Part shown: positions 56,067 through 64,000 of the stretch, one piece after another
Layout of the letters: every line of letters starts with the position of its first letter
Numbering within the stretch: position 1 is the stretch's first letter
Origin: Microbacterium oleivorans
GTDB lineage: Bacteria > Actinomycetota > Actinomycetes > Actinomycetales > Microbacteriaceae
Length of the DNA: 64,000 bases
Direction: 5' to 3'
NCBI RefSeq assembly: GCF_001691565.1
Contig: NZ_MAYO01000002.1
Span: forward strand, 201,376-265,375
Program-made: the position numbers and the translations under genes
The notes under the pieces: generated by a model
What the model was told of the DNA's origin: nothing
Seen by the model: the letters and a program-made list of their open reading frames with translations, nothing else
The model's database searches: none

Positions 56067-57394
56067 TGGACTACGTCATGTTGGGCGTGGGGCTGCTCCT
56101 GACAGTGGGAACCGGCCTGTTCGTCGCCAGTGAGTTCGCACTCGTCAACCTCGACCGGGCCGACCTCGAATCGCGCCGAGCCGCCGGCGAGAGCCGTCTG
56201 ACGCTCACGATCAACGCGCTGCGGATCACGTCGACGCACCTCTCGAGTGCACAGCTCGGCATCACGCTGACGACCCTCCTCACCGGTTACACGATGGAAC
56301 CGGCGCTCTCGAACCTGCTGCACCCGGTGTTCGAGCTGTGGGGTCTGCCGGAAGCGGCATCCCGCCCCATCGCCACCGTGGTGGCCATGGCGACCGCCAC
56401 GATCTTCTCGATGATCATCGGGGAACTCGTCCCCAAGAACTTCGCGCTCGCGGTTCCCCGTCAGACCGCGAAGCTCGTCATGGGGTTCCAGACCGTCTTC
56501 ACGACCGTCTTCAAGCCCGCGATCCAGCTGCTCAACGGCAGCGCGAACGCGGTGCTGCGGGCCATGGGCGTCGAGCCCAAGGAGGAGCTCTCCGGTGCGC
56601 GTACCGCGGAGGAACTGTCCAGTCTGGTCCGCCGGTCGGCGAGCGCCGGCGTCCTCGAGAAGGACACGGCGTCGCTGCTCGATCGCACGCTCACCTTCTC
56701 CCGCCTCACGACGGCCGACGTCATGACCCCGCGTCCGAGCATCCACGCGCTCGCCGCCGACGACAGCGTCGAGGACGTCGTCCAGCTCGCACGGCGCACC
56801 GGCCACAGCCGGTTCCCCGTGTTCGGCGAATCGATGGACGACATCACCGGCATCGTGCACCTCAAGCAGGCGGTGTCCGTGCCGCGCGAACGCCGCGCCG
56901 ACGTGCCCGCCGCCGCCATCGCGGAGGAGCCGTTGCGGGTTCCCGAGGCCGTCCATCTCGACGGACTGATGTCGGAGCTCCGCTCCCGCGGCTACCAGAT
57001 GGCCGTCGTCGTCGACGAGTACGGCGGTACCGCCGGTGTGGTCACCCTCGAAGACCTCGTGGAGGAGATCGTCGGCGAGGTCCTCGACGAGCACGATCGA
57101 AACCGTGCAGGCGTCGTCCGGGCGAAGGGCTCGATCATCTTCCCCGGCGACCTCCGTCCGGACGAGGTGCTCGACCGCACCGGCATCCGCGTCCCCGAGG
57201 GCGACGTGTACGACACCGTCGGCGGATTCATCATGGCCACCCTGGAGCGCATCCCCGCGGTGGGCGACCGGATCACCCTCGACGACGGGACCATCACCGT
57301 GCAGCGGATGGACGGTCGCCGTGTCGACCGCGTGAAGTTCGTGCCCGCTCCCGTGCCGGTCGGTGCCGAGACGGAAGGGGGTGAGCGTCGATGA
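56066..57394 (+). CDS. CNNM/CorC-family transporter (hemolysin C family), probable Mg2+ exporter
   Basis: A 442-residue protein: a DUF21/CNNM membrane domain of four helices (1-200, with ASEFALVNLDRADLESR and GELVPKNFALAVP), a CBS pair (about 215-340, RLTTADVMTPRPSIHAL, EYGGTAGVVTLEDLVEEIVG) and a CorC_HlyC domain (about 350-430). Members such as MpfA of Staphylococcus and Bacillus export Mg2+. ATG 56066 overlaps the leader ORF stop; GTG 56063 is in frame one codon earlier. It overlaps the second CNNM gene by 4 nt (ATGA). Regulation by the upstream leader is proposed in the findings. Confidence 0.88.
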   Translation: MDYVMLGVGLLLTVGTGLFVASEFALVNLDRADLESRRAAGESRLTLTINALRITSTHLSSAQLGITLTTLLTGYTMEPALSNLLHPVFELWGLPEAASRPIATVVAMATATIFSMIIGELVPKNFALAVPRQTAKLVMGFQTVFTTVFKPAIQLLNGSANAVLRAMGVEPKEELSGARTAEELSSLVRRSASAGVLEKDTASLLDRTLTFSRLTTADVMTPRPSIHALAADDSVEDVVQLARRTGHSRFPVFGESMDDITGIVHLKQAVSVPRERRADVPAAAIAEEPLRVPEAVHLDGLMSELRSRGYQMAVVVDEYGGTAGVVTLEDLVEEIVGEVLDEHDRNRAGVVRAKGSIIFPGDLRPDEVLDRTGIRVPEGDVYDTVGGFIMATLERIPAVGDRITLDDGTITVQRMDGRRVDRVKFVPAPVPVGAETEGGERR

Positions 57395-58443
57395 ACGACT
57401 GGGTCGGAATCGCCTGGCTCGTCGTCCTCCTCGTGGCGAACGCCTTCTTCGTCGGCGCGGAGTTCGCCGTCATCTCCGCGCGACGGTCGCAGATCGAACC
57501 GCTCGCCGAGAAGGGCTCCCGCTCCGCCAAGACGGCCTTGTGGGCCATGGAGCACGCGACCCTCATGCTGGCGACGTGCCAGCTCGGCATCACCATCTGC
57601 TCGCTGCTGATCCTGAACGTCTCGGAACCGGCGATCCACCACCTGCTGGCGGTGCCGCTCGAGGCGATCGGACTGCCCTATGCGGTCGTGGACGTCACTG
57701 GCTTCGTCATCGCCCTGCTGCTGGTGTCGTACCTGCACGTGGTGTTCGGCGAGATGGTGCCGAAGAACCTCGCGTTCTCGCTGCCGGACCGTGCCGTGCT
57801 ACTGCTCGCGCCGCCGCTCGTGTTCGTCTCACGGGTGTTCCACCCGATCATCGTGGCGCTCAACTGGATCGCGAACCACGTCGTGCGGTTGTTCCGCGTG
57901 GAGCCGAAGGACGAGGCCGCCTCGACCTTCACCCTCGACGAGGTGGCCACCATCGTGAACCAGTCCCGCATCGAGGGGGTGCTGGATGACGCCTCGGGCG
58001 CGGTCGCCGCGGCGGTGGAGTTCACCGACAAGAAGGCGAAGGATGTCGCGGTCCCGCTCTCGGAGCTCGTCACCCTGCCCGAGAACACGACGCCCGACGA
58101 GATCGAGCGCGCTGTCGCCCGTCACGGCTTCTCGCGCTACGTGATCGTCGATGACGAGGGGATGCCCCTCGGCTACGTCCACTTGAAGGACGTCCTCCGG
58201 GCTGCGGAGGGGGAGGACTCCGAGGACACGGTCGCTCAGCCGATCAAGCCCAAGCGGATCCACCACATGATCCCCATCGGGGAGGCCACCGATCTCGAGG
58301 ACGCCCTCGCCCTCATGCGCCGGTCGAGCCGTCACCTGGCGCAGGTGCGCGATTCGGCGGGCGAGACGACGGCCGTCCTGTTCCTCGAGGACATCATCGA
58401 GGAACTCGTCGGCGAAGTGCACGACGCGACGCGTCGCCTCTGA
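57391..58443 (+). CDS. CNNM/CorC-family transporter, second subunit
   Basis: A 350-residue protein with a DUF21/CNNM membrane domain (1-190, NAFFVGAEFAVISARRSQIE, GEMVPKNLAFSLP) and a CBS pair (about 205-345, FSRYVIVDDEGMPLGYVHLKDVL, LFLEDIIEELVGEVHDA). It lacks the CorC_HlyC tail of its neighbour. The ATGA overlap and shared architecture suggest the two form a heteromeric transporter. Such pairs are common in actinobacteria. There is no gene between it and the convergent old yellow enzyme gene. Confidence 0.86.
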   Translation: MNDWVGIAWLVVLLVANAFFVGAEFAVISARRSQIEPLAEKGSRSAKTALWAMEHATLMLATCQLGITICSLLILNVSEPAIHHLLAVPLEAIGLPYAVVDVTGFVIALLLVSYLHVVFGEMVPKNLAFSLPDRAVLLLAPPLVFVSRVFHPIIVALNWIANHVVRLFRVEPKDEAASTFTLDEVATIVNQSRIEGVLDDASGAVAAAVEFTDKKAKDVAVPLSELVTLPENTTPDEIERAVARHGFSRYVIVDDEGMPLGYVHLKDVLRAAEGEDSEDTVAQPIKPKRIHHMIPIGEATDLEDALALMRRSSRHLAQVRDSAGETTAVLFLEDIIEELVGEVHDATRRL

Positions 58444-58449
58444 CGAGGA

Positions 58450-59523
58450 TCAGCGCCGGCGGGCGCGGAGGTACTGCGGCGGCCACAGCGTCGCAGCCTC
58501 CGCGTCGCCGAGGTCCTCGGCGGCCTGAAGTGCGAAGTGCGGGTTCCGCAGCCAGCCGCGACCGATCATGACCGCGTCAGCGAGCCCGTCCTGCAGGATG
58601 GCCTCGGCCTGCGGGCCGTCGTCGATCTCGCCGACCGCCGTGACGAGGAGGCCGGTGCGTTCGCGGACCGTCGCCGCGAACGGGACCTGGTAGCCCGGGC
58701 CCGTTGTGATCTTCTGGTGCGCGACGAGTCCGCCGGTCGAGATGTCGATGACGCTCACCCCGCGCTCGCCGACCCAGCCGGCGACGGTCGCGGTCTCGTC
58801 GACGTTCCAGCCGCCATCGGCCCAGTCGGTCGCCGAGAAGCGGACGGCGAGGGTGCGACCGGGCGCGGCATGCCGCACCGCGTCGACGACGCGGAGGAGC
58901 AGGCGGGCGCGGTTCTCCAGCGACCCGCCGTACTCGTCGGTGCGCTCGTTCGACAGCGGGGAGAGGAACTGGTGCAGGAGGTAGCCGTGCGCGGCATGCA
59001 CCTCGAGCAGGTCGAAGCCGGCCTCGTCCGCCCGGCGGGCGGCGTCGCCGAAGGCGACCACGAGCGCGTCGATCCCGCTCGCGTCGAGGGCGACCGGCTC
59101 CGCGTAGCCGTCGAAGGCGACGGCGGAGGGGGCGACGGTCGTCCAGCCGCCCTCGGCGGCGGCGACGCTGCCACGGGCATCGTCGAACGGGCGGTGCGTC
59201 GAGGCCTTCCGGCCCGCGTGCGCGAGCTGAACGCCGGCGAGAGCCCCGCGGGAGTGGATCGCGGCGACGATCGGGGCCCAGGCATCCCGCTGCGCGTCGT
59301 TCCACAGCCCGGTGTCGCACGGGGTGATCCGTCCTTCCGGCACGACGGCCGTCGCCTCGGCGATGACCACCCCGGCGCCGCCGTTCGCGAACTGCGCGAG
59401 GTGCACGTGGTGCCAGTCGTTCGGCACACCGTCGACGGCCGTGTACTGGCACATGGGAGACACCCAGAGACGGTTGCGCGCGGTCGTACCGGTCATGTCG
59501 AGGGGGCGGAAGAGGAGGGTCAT
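58450..59523 (-). CDS. NADH:flavin oxidoreductase, old yellow enzyme family (YqjM/NamA-like)
   Basis: A 357-residue FMN barrel that reduces activated alkenes. Visible are VSPMCQYTAVDG (FMN contact cysteine/threonine region of the YqjM class), VQLAHAGRKAS, EVHAAHGYLLHQFLSPLSN, an RFSATDW strand and DAVMIGRGWLRNP at the phosphate end. ATG 59523 is preceded by GGAG. It is divergent from nnrD across only 30 nt. Physiological substrate unknown. Confidence 0.9.
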   Translation of the reverse strand: MTLLFRPLDMTGTTARNRLWVSPMCQYTAVDGVPNDWHHVHLAQFANGGAGVVIAEATAVVPEGRITPCDTGLWNDAQRDAWAPIVAAIHSRGALAGVQLAHAGRKASTHRPFDDARGSVAAAEGGWTTVAPSAVAFDGYAEPVALDASGIDALVVAFGDAARRADEAGFDLLEVHAAHGYLLHQFLSPLSNERTDEYGGSLENRARLLLRVVDAVRHAAPGRTLAVRFSATDWADGGWNVDETATVAGWVGERGVSVIDISTGGLVAHQKITTGPGYQVPFAATVRERTGLLVTAVGEIDDGPQAEAILQDGLADAVMIGRGWLRNPHFALQAAEDLGDAEAATLWPPQYLRARRR

Positions 59524-59540
59524 GGGCGGACTCCGTCGCA

Positions 59541-59546
59541 TAGGGT
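59541..59546 (+). promoter_or_regulatory. TAGGGT -10 box of nnrD
   Basis: TAGGGT lies 7 nt before ATG 59554, in the 30-nt gap shared with the divergent old yellow enzyme gene. Confidence 0.5.
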
Positions 59547-59553
59547 GGGCGCC

Positions 59554-60378
59554 ATGACGGCGCGGAAGTGGAACGGTGCGGACACGGCCGCAGTCATCAC
59601 CGAGCCAACGGCGGACGACGACAAGTATTCCCGCGGTGTGGTCGGGATGCGGACCGGTTCGGCCGCGTTTCCCGGAGCCGCGGTGCTCGGAGTCGAGGCC
59701 GCCTGGCGCACCGGCGTCGGCATGGTGCGCTACCTCGGGCCGGAGCGGGCAGCCGACCATGTGCTCGCCCGACGGCCGGAGACCGTGACGGCGGACGGCC
59801 GGGTGCAGGCGTGGGTCATCGGGTCCGGGACGGATGCCGCGCACCGCTCCGCGCGCGAACGAGCGGCGCTCCTGGGCATCCTCTCCGGCGATGCGCCCGT
59901 CGTCGTGGATGCGGGAGCCCTGGATCTCGCCGCCGCAGCATCGGCACCCGTCGTGGCGACGCCCCACGGCCGCGAGCATGCCCGCCTGCGCCAGATGCTG
60001 GGGCTCGACCCGCAGGTCGACGACCCGGCCGGGACGTCGGCCGCGCTCGGCGGTGTCGTGGTCCGGAAGGGGGCGACGACCGTCGTCGCGGCGCCGGGGA
60101 CCGACCCGATCGAGATCACCGCACCGACCTCGTGGCTGGCGACCGCCGGGACGGGCGACGTCCTCGCCGGGACCGTCGGCGCCGTGCTCGCCGGTGTCAT
60201 CGGGCATGGCACGTCGCCGGGCGACCTCGCCGCACTGCAGCGAGCCGCGGCATCCGCCGTCTGGCTGCACGGGCACGCGGCCGCGCTCGCCGTCGCGGCT
60301 CACGGCGGCGGACCGATCGTCGCGCTCGACGTCGCCGAGCACCTGCCGCACGCCGTCGCGACGGCGCTCGCGGGGTGA
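59554..60378 (+). CDS. nnrD: ADP-dependent NAD(P)H-hydrate dehydratase
   Basis: A 274-residue stand-alone dehydratase that repairs hydrated NADH/NADPH. It has KYSRGVVGMRTGSAAFPGAA, an internal VVVDAGALDL segment, VVATPHGRE and the nucleotide loop TAGTGDVLAGTVGAVLAG. The epimerase domain (NnrE) found fused in many bacteria is absent here. The length fits the single-domain type. The start is set by the TAGGGT box 7 nt upstream. Confidence 0.92.
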   Translation: MTARKWNGADTAAVITEPTADDDKYSRGVVGMRTGSAAFPGAAVLGVEAAWRTGVGMVRYLGPERAADHVLARRPETVTADGRVQAWVIGSGTDAAHRSARERAALLGILSGDAPVVVDAGALDLAAAASAPVVATPHGREHARLRQMLGLDPQVDDPAGTSAALGGVVVRKGATTVVAAPGTDPIEITAPTSWLATAGTGDVLAGTVGAVLAGVIGHGTSPGDLAALQRAAASAVWLHGHAAALAVAAHGGGPIVALDVAEHLPHAVATALAG

Positions 60379-60394
60379 CGCGAGCGCGTCGCCT

Positions 60395-60400
60395 TAGGCT
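60395..60400 (+). promoter_or_regulatory. TAGGCT -10 box, GT87 gene
   Basis: TAGGCT lies 6 nt before GTG 60407. Confidence 0.5.
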
Positions 60401-60406
60401 GGAGGC

Positions 60407-61603
60407 GTGACGAACCGCGTGCTGGGGTGGGCCGCGTTCGCCCTCGTCCACCTCGTCGTCGGCGCGCTCGGCTTCCTGCTGCCGAACGAGCCGATGGGCG
60501 ATGTCTACCGGGTCTACGAGCCGTGGTCGCGTGCCGTCTTCTCGGGCGGTGGGATCGTGGGCGTCACGCAGGACTGGGTCTACCCGCACCTCGCGCTCCT
60601 GCCGATGCTCGTCTCGCATCTTCCCGGAGCGCTCGTCGGGAGCTACACCGTCGGGTGGGCGATCCTCGTGACCCTCCTCGACGCGGTGGCTTTCGCCGTG
60701 CTGATCGGCTCGGGCCGATCGATCGGACGCCGGTGCGCGGCGGGGTTCTGGCTCGCGGCGATCGTCGCCCTCGGGCCCGTGGGGATGTACCGGATCGACG
60801 CGGTGTCCGTTCCGCTGGCGATCCTCGGATGCCTGTGGCTTCTGCGCCGGCCGGGTGTCGCCGCTGCTCTGCTCGCGGCCGCGACCTGGATCAAGATCTG
60901 GCCTGCCGCCCTCGTGGCGACCGCGGTGGTCGCGGTGCGGCGGCGCAGCGTCGTCCTCGGCGCCGGAGCCCTTGTGAGCGTGGTCGTCCTCGGGGTCGTC
61001 GTCGCGGCGGGCGGTGCCGATCATGCGCTCGGTTTCGTGACCGGGCAGACCGGGCGCGGGCTGCAGGTGGAGGCCCCGGTGAGCGCCGTCTACCTGTGGG
61101 GTGCGCTTCTGGGTCTCGAGGGGTGGACGGTCTACTACGACCAGGGCATCCTCACCTTCCAGGTCACGGGCCCCCTCCTCGAGGTCGTATCGGCCATCAT
61201 GACCCCGGCTCTCGTGCTGGCCGCCGGCGCAGTCGTTGCGGTCGGCGTCGTCAAGGTCCGGAGGAACGCGGCCTTCGTGCGGCTGTTCCCCACCATGGGG
61301 CTGGCGCTCACGACCGTCCTCATCGTCGTCAACAAGGTCGGCTCACCTCAGTTCCAGACGTGGCTGTTCGCGATCGTCGTCTTCGGTCTCGTGGTGGATC
61401 GTCGCCGATGGGTGGCGCCCGGCATCCTCGTTCTCCTGTCCGCCGCACTGACCCAGCTCGTCTACCCCGTGCTGTACAACGGCATCGTCTCGCCCGAGAT
61501 CGTCGCCGTCGCCGTGCTGACGCTCCGCAACCTCGCACTCGTCGTGCTGATGGTGTGGATGGTCGTGCGCCTGTGTCGTCTCCCCGTCCGCTCCATCCCC
61601 TGA
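60407..61603 (+). CDS. GT87/DUF2029-type membrane glycosyltransferase
   Basis: A 398-residue polytopic protein with about ten membrane helices. Its periplasmic-facing segments contain the acidic and aromatic pattern of GT-C mannosyltransferases: PMGDVYRVYEPWS in the first loop, ATWIKIWP, and VTGQTGRGLQVEAP. GT87 enzymes use polyprenyl-phosphate mannose to modify lipomannan-type glycolipids. The substrate here is inferred by family. The thiamine-binding protein gene begins 13 nt later and may be co-transcribed. Confidence 0.8.
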   Translation: MTNRVLGWAAFALVHLVVGALGFLLPNEPMGDVYRVYEPWSRAVFSGGGIVGVTQDWVYPHLALLPMLVSHLPGALVGSYTVGWAILVTLLDAVAFAVLIGSGRSIGRRCAAGFWLAAIVALGPVGMYRIDAVSVPLAILGCLWLLRRPGVAAALLAAATWIKIWPAALVATAVVAVRRRSVVLGAGALVSVVVLGVVVAAGGADHALGFVTGQTGRGLQVEAPVSAVYLWGALLGLEGWTVYYDQGILTFQVTGPLLEVVSAIMTPALVLAAGAVVAVGVVKVRRNAAFVRLFPTMGLALTTVLIVVNKVGSPQFQTWLFAIVVFGLVVDRRRWVAPGILVLLSAALTQLVYPVLYNGIVSPEIVAVAVLTLRNLALVVLMVWMVVRLCRLPVRSIP

Positions 61604-61616
61604 TCCGGAGGTCTCC

Positions 61617-61958
61617 ATGATCGTCGCCTTCTCCGTCGCCCCGTCCGGCAACGGCAACCCGGACGGTTCCGTCCATGACGCCGTGGCAGCGGCCGTCGCC
61701 GTCGTCCGCGGCTCTGGGCTGCCGCACCGGACCACGAGCATGTTCACCGAGATCGAAGGGGAGTGGGACGAGGTCATGGCCGTCGTCAAGGGCGCCGTCG
61801 ACGCCGTGCAGCGGTTCGGCTCCCGCGTCTCGCTCGTCCTGAAGGCCGACATCCGCCCCGGCTATACGGGCGAGATCGACGGCAAGATCGAGCGGCTCGA
61901 GTCCGCGCTCGAATCGATTCGTCCGCAGGAGGGGAGCCAGACTACGATCCCGGAGTGA
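61617..61958 (+). CDS. MTH1187-family thiamine-binding protein
   Basis: A 113-residue ferredoxin-like protein of the YqgV/MTH1187 group, which binds thiamine. It has AFSVAPSGNG at the N terminus, TTSMFTEIEGEWDEVMAVVKGAVDA in outline, and SLVLKADIRPGYTGEIDGKIERLE. ATG 61617 has GGAGGT 6 nt upstream. The stop overlaps the start of the following MFS gene by 4 nt (GTGA), so the transporter may handle a thiamine-related compound; this is a guess. Confidence 0.85.
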   Translation: MIVAFSVAPSGNGNPDGSVHDAVAAAVAVVRGSGLPHRTTSMFTEIEGEWDEVMAVVKGAVDAVQRFGSRVSLVLKADIRPGYTGEIDGKIERLESALESIRPQEGSQTTIPE

Positions 61959-63172
61959 CTTCCGCTCCTGCCCGCCCCCGTCGCGCCCTCCTGGCGCTCG
62001 CCATCGGCAGCTTCGCCATCGGGATGACGGAGTTCGTCGTCATGGGGCTCCTCCCCGAGATCGCTCGCGAACTGCTGCCCACGGCGTGGGTCGCGTCGCA
62101 GGAGGATGCCATCGCCCAGGCGGGTTGGCTCATCACGCTCTACGCGCTCGGCGTCGTCATCGGAGCCCCGACGATCGCGGCATCCGTCGCGAAATACCCG
62201 CGCCATCGCGTGATGATCCTCCTCGCCGGTGCGCTGACCGTCTGCAACGCGCTGACGCTGATCCTGCCGACGTTCGAGCTGGTCGCGGCGTCCCGCCTTC
62301 TGGCCGGCCTCCCGCACGGCGCCTACTTCGGGATCGGCGCTCTCGTCGCCGCCGACGTCATGGGGCCGGGGAACCGCGCCAAGGGCGTCGCCTTCGTCCT
62401 CACGGGGCTCACGGTGGCGAACGTCGTGGGCGTTCCGCTCGGCACGTTCCTCGGTCAGAACCTCGGCTGGCGCTGGGCGTTCGTGATGGTCGTCGTCATC
62501 TTCGCCGCCGCGACGCTCGCCATCGCCCTCACCGTGCCGCACCGGCCGGGCGAACCGTCGCGGACCCTTCGGGCGGAGCTCAAGGTGTTCCGCATCCCGC
62601 AGGTCTGGTTCGCCCTCGGGATCGGTGCCATCGGGTTCGGCGGCTTCTTCGCGGTGTACACCTACGTCTCGCCCCTGGTGACGGAGGCGGCGGGGGCTCC
62701 CGCCTGGCTCGTCCCGATCGTGCTCGTCGTCCTGGGACTCGGGATGACCGCCGGGAACCTGGTCGGCGGCCATCTCGCCGACGTCAACCTCGTCCGATCG
62801 ATGATCGGACTGCTGGCCCTCCTCGTCGTGACGCAGCTGCTCCTCGCTCTGACCGCGGGCTGGATCGTGACCGTCGTCGTCTTCGTCTTCGCGGTGGCGT
62901 TCGCCTCGTCGGCCGTGAGTCCCACTGTCCAGACACGGCTCATGGACGTCGCCGGCGACAACCAGTCGATCGCCGCGGCGCTGAACCACTCGGCGTTCAA
63001 CACGGGCAACGCGGTCGGTGCGGCTCTCGGCGGCGCGGTCATCGCCGCCGGACTCGGCTTCACTGCTCCGGTCTGGGTGGGTCTGCTGCTCGCCCTCGGC
63101 GGCCTCGTGATCGGCGTGGCCAGCGTTACGGTCGAGCGGCGATCGGCCGCGCGGACGCCGGCCGGTGTCTGA
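61955..63172 (+). CDS. MFS transporter, AraJ/drug-proton-antiporter type
   Basis: A 405-residue protein with 12 membrane helices. The opening IGSFAIGMTEFVVMGLLPEIA and the loop LLAGLPHGAYFGIGALVAAD are typical of the AraJ/YdhP/NepI subgroup of exporters (sugar or nucleoside efflux, DHA1 family). The GTG start overlaps the thiamine-binding protein stop. Substrate unknown. Confidence 0.88.
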   Translation: MTSAPARPRRALLALAIGSFAIGMTEFVVMGLLPEIARELLPTAWVASQEDAIAQAGWLITLYALGVVIGAPTIAASVAKYPRHRVMILLAGALTVCNALTLILPTFELVAASRLLAGLPHGAYFGIGALVAADVMGPGNRAKGVAFVLTGLTVANVVGVPLGTFLGQNLGWRWAFVMVVVIFAAATLAIALTVPHRPGEPSRTLRAELKVFRIPQVWFALGIGAIGFGGFFAVYTYVSPLVTEAAGAPAWLVPIVLVVLGLGMTAGNLVGGHLADVNLVRSMIGLLALLVVTQLLLALTAGWIVTVVVFVFAVAFASSAVSPTVQTRLMDVAGDNQSIAAALNHSAFNTGNAVGAALGGAVIAAGLGFTAPVWVGLLLALGGLVIGVASVTVERRSAARTPAGV

Positions 63173-63223
63173 CACGCTCTGACGGAGGGCGCAACCCCGT
63201 CCGTCGCGCGCACCGCGAGTCGA

Positions 63224-63229
63224 TAGCGT
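63224..63229 (+). promoter_or_regulatory. TAGCGT -10 box, SRPBCC gene
   Basis: TAGCGT lies 6 nt before ATG 63236. Confidence 0.5.
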
Positions 63230-63235
63230 CGAGGC

Positions 63236-63718
63236 ATGTCCCGCAACTCGCGCGTGTTCGCCTGCACCCCTGACGATGTCTTCGCCGTCCTCGCCGACGG
63301 GTGGCTCTTCCCCTCGTGGGTCGTCGGCGCGTCGCGGATGCGCGAGGTCGCCGAGACCTGGCCTCGGGTGGGTTCACACCTGCACCACTCGTTCGGTGTG
63401 TGGCCGGTCCTCATCGACGACGAGACCGAGGTGCTGGCCTACGACCCGCCGCGTCACATCCTCCTCCGCGCGAAGGGGTGGCCGATGGGTGAGGCGCAGG
63501 TCGACATCCAGGTGAGGCCACACCCGGACGGGGCGGTCGTCAGGATCCAAGAGGAGGCCGTCGCCGGACCCGGGAGCCTCATCCCGACGGCGATCCTCGA
63601 CGTCGCTCTGCAGCTGCGGAACGCCGAGACCCTGCACCGCCTCGCCTACCTCGCCGAAGGCCGCTCCGCGCGACCGACCGACGAGACGACCGCCGAGGAC
63701 GAGGGCGTCGGCGAGTGA
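63236..63718 (+). CDS. SRPBCC-family protein (polyketide cyclase/dehydrase fold)
   Basis: A 160-residue START-like protein: short N strand, VFAVLADGWLFPSWVVGASRMREV helix region in outline, then antiparallel strands (EVLAYDPPRHILLRAKG, AQVDIQVRPHPDGAVVRIQEE) and a long C-terminal helix (ILDVALQLRNAETLHRLAYLAEG). Such proteins bind lipids or hydrophobic ligands. The gene overlaps the FAD oxidoreductase by 4 nt (GTGA) and probably works with it on a hydrophobic substrate. Confidence 0.85.
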   Translation: MSRNSRVFACTPDDVFAVLADGWLFPSWVVGASRMREVAETWPRVGSHLHHSFGVWPVLIDDETEVLAYDPPRHILLRAKGWPMGEAQVDIQVRPHPDGAVVRIQEEAVAGPGSLIPTAILDVALQLRNAETLHRLAYLAEGRSARPTDETTAEDEGVGE

Positions 63719-64000
63719 GCGACCTCGACGCGATCATCGTCGGCGCGGGCCCGAACGGGCTCGCCGCCGCAGTCACGCTGGCCCGTGCCGGCCTCGCCGT
63801 GCGCGTGTACGAGAAGGGCGGCACCATCGGCGGCGGCGCGCGGACGATGGAGATGACGCTCCCCGGGTACCGGCACGACGTCTGCTCGGCGGTGCACCCG
63901 CTCGCGTTCGAGAGTCGGTTCTTCCGCGAGTTCGGGCTGCGGCAGCGGGTGGACTTCGCCGTCCCGGATGCCTCGTTCGCGCAGCCGCTCGACGGCGGAC
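63715..64000 (+). CDS. FAD-dependent oxidoreductase, phytoene-desaturase-like (5' part)
   Basis: Partial: only the first 95 residues lie in the window. The dinucleotide-binding motif IIVGAGPNGLAAAVTLARAG is at 7-26, followed by VRVYEKGGTIGGGARTMEM, the second FAD-contact motif of the NAD(P)/FAD oxidoreductase or phytoene-desaturase superfamily. The GTG start overlaps the SRPBCC stop. The substrate cannot be told from the part seen. Confidence 0.85.
   Translation, partial: MSDLDAIIVGAGPNGLAAAVTLARAGLAVRVYEKGGTIGGGARTMEMTLPGYRHDVCSAVHPLAFESRFFREFGLRQRVDFAVPDASFAQPLDGG

Overview
The window is one continuous stretch of high-GC (by eye about 70 %) actinobacterial chromosome. The gene set (mtrAB-lpqB, two whiB genes, sigR/rsrA-type sigma and anti-sigma factors, pdtaS, a fused 2-oxoglutarate decarboxylase E1/E2, guaB1, DUF3499 and DUF5719 proteins) and codon use point to Microbacteriaceae, most likely Microbacterium or a close relative. 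The genus is an inference. I see no tRNA, rRNA, CRISPR array, transposase or prophage gene.

Layout. 1-15.3 kb is a cell-surface glycopolymer region: the end of an SH3-repeat protein, a Wzm/Wzt (TagG/TagH) exporter pair, a fused CDP-ribitol-type cytidylyltransferase/reductase, a family 2 glycosyltransferase, an acyltransferase, two TagF-like polyol-phosphate polymerases (one a tandem domain duplication, one fused to a family 2 glycosyltransferase), two tandem O-antigen-ligase-like membrane proteins and manA. Together they would make, extend, decorate and export a teichoic-acid-like wall polymer. 15.4-20.6 kb is a whiB2 / giant glycosyltransferase / DUF5719 / metallopeptidase-like block. 20.6-23.2 kb is a biotin uptake locus (bioQ-like repressor, bioYMN), followed by DUF3499 and the furA-katG oxidative-stress pair.

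26.4-30.5 kb is the envelope-stress operon mtrA-mtrB-lpqB, followed by comF, ribosome hibernation factor, a serine hydrolase with a coiled-coil partner, secA, an alanine-type aminotransferase and several small conserved genes. 40-44.9 kb holds an orphan SAF/MinD-like pair, pdtaS, whiB1 and bcp. 44.9-50.6 kb holds rsgA-aroA, a DUF3060 lipoprotein, a two-component pair and sigR-rsrA. 50.6-58.4 kb holds kgd (sucA), guaB1 and two coupled CNNM/CorC transporters. The last part holds an old yellow enzyme, nnrD, a GT87 enzyme, a thiamine-binding protein, an MFS exporter, an SRPBCC protein and the start of an FAD oxidoreductase. From memory, the order manA - whiB2 - Rv3259-like - DUF3499 - mtrAB - lpqB - comF - hpf - secA - Rv3235-like - pdtaS - whiB1 - rsgA/aroA - sigH/rshA follows Mycobacterium tuberculosis Rv3219-Rv3260, with insertions.

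The most interesting signals are regulatory. The CNNM gene at 56066 is preceded by an apparently leaderless 22-codon ORF starting Met-Asp-Asp-Pro-Pro. Its stop overlaps the CNNM start, and its 3' end lies in a hairpin that would mask the CNNM ribosome-binding site, so it looks like a magnesium-sensing leader peptide. Other clear sites are twin BioQ-type boxes, a 33-bp FurA-type palindrome, a textbook SigR promoter (GGGAAT-N18-GTT), and a recurring TAgnnT -10 box 6-9 nt before start codons, which implies widespread leaderless transcription.
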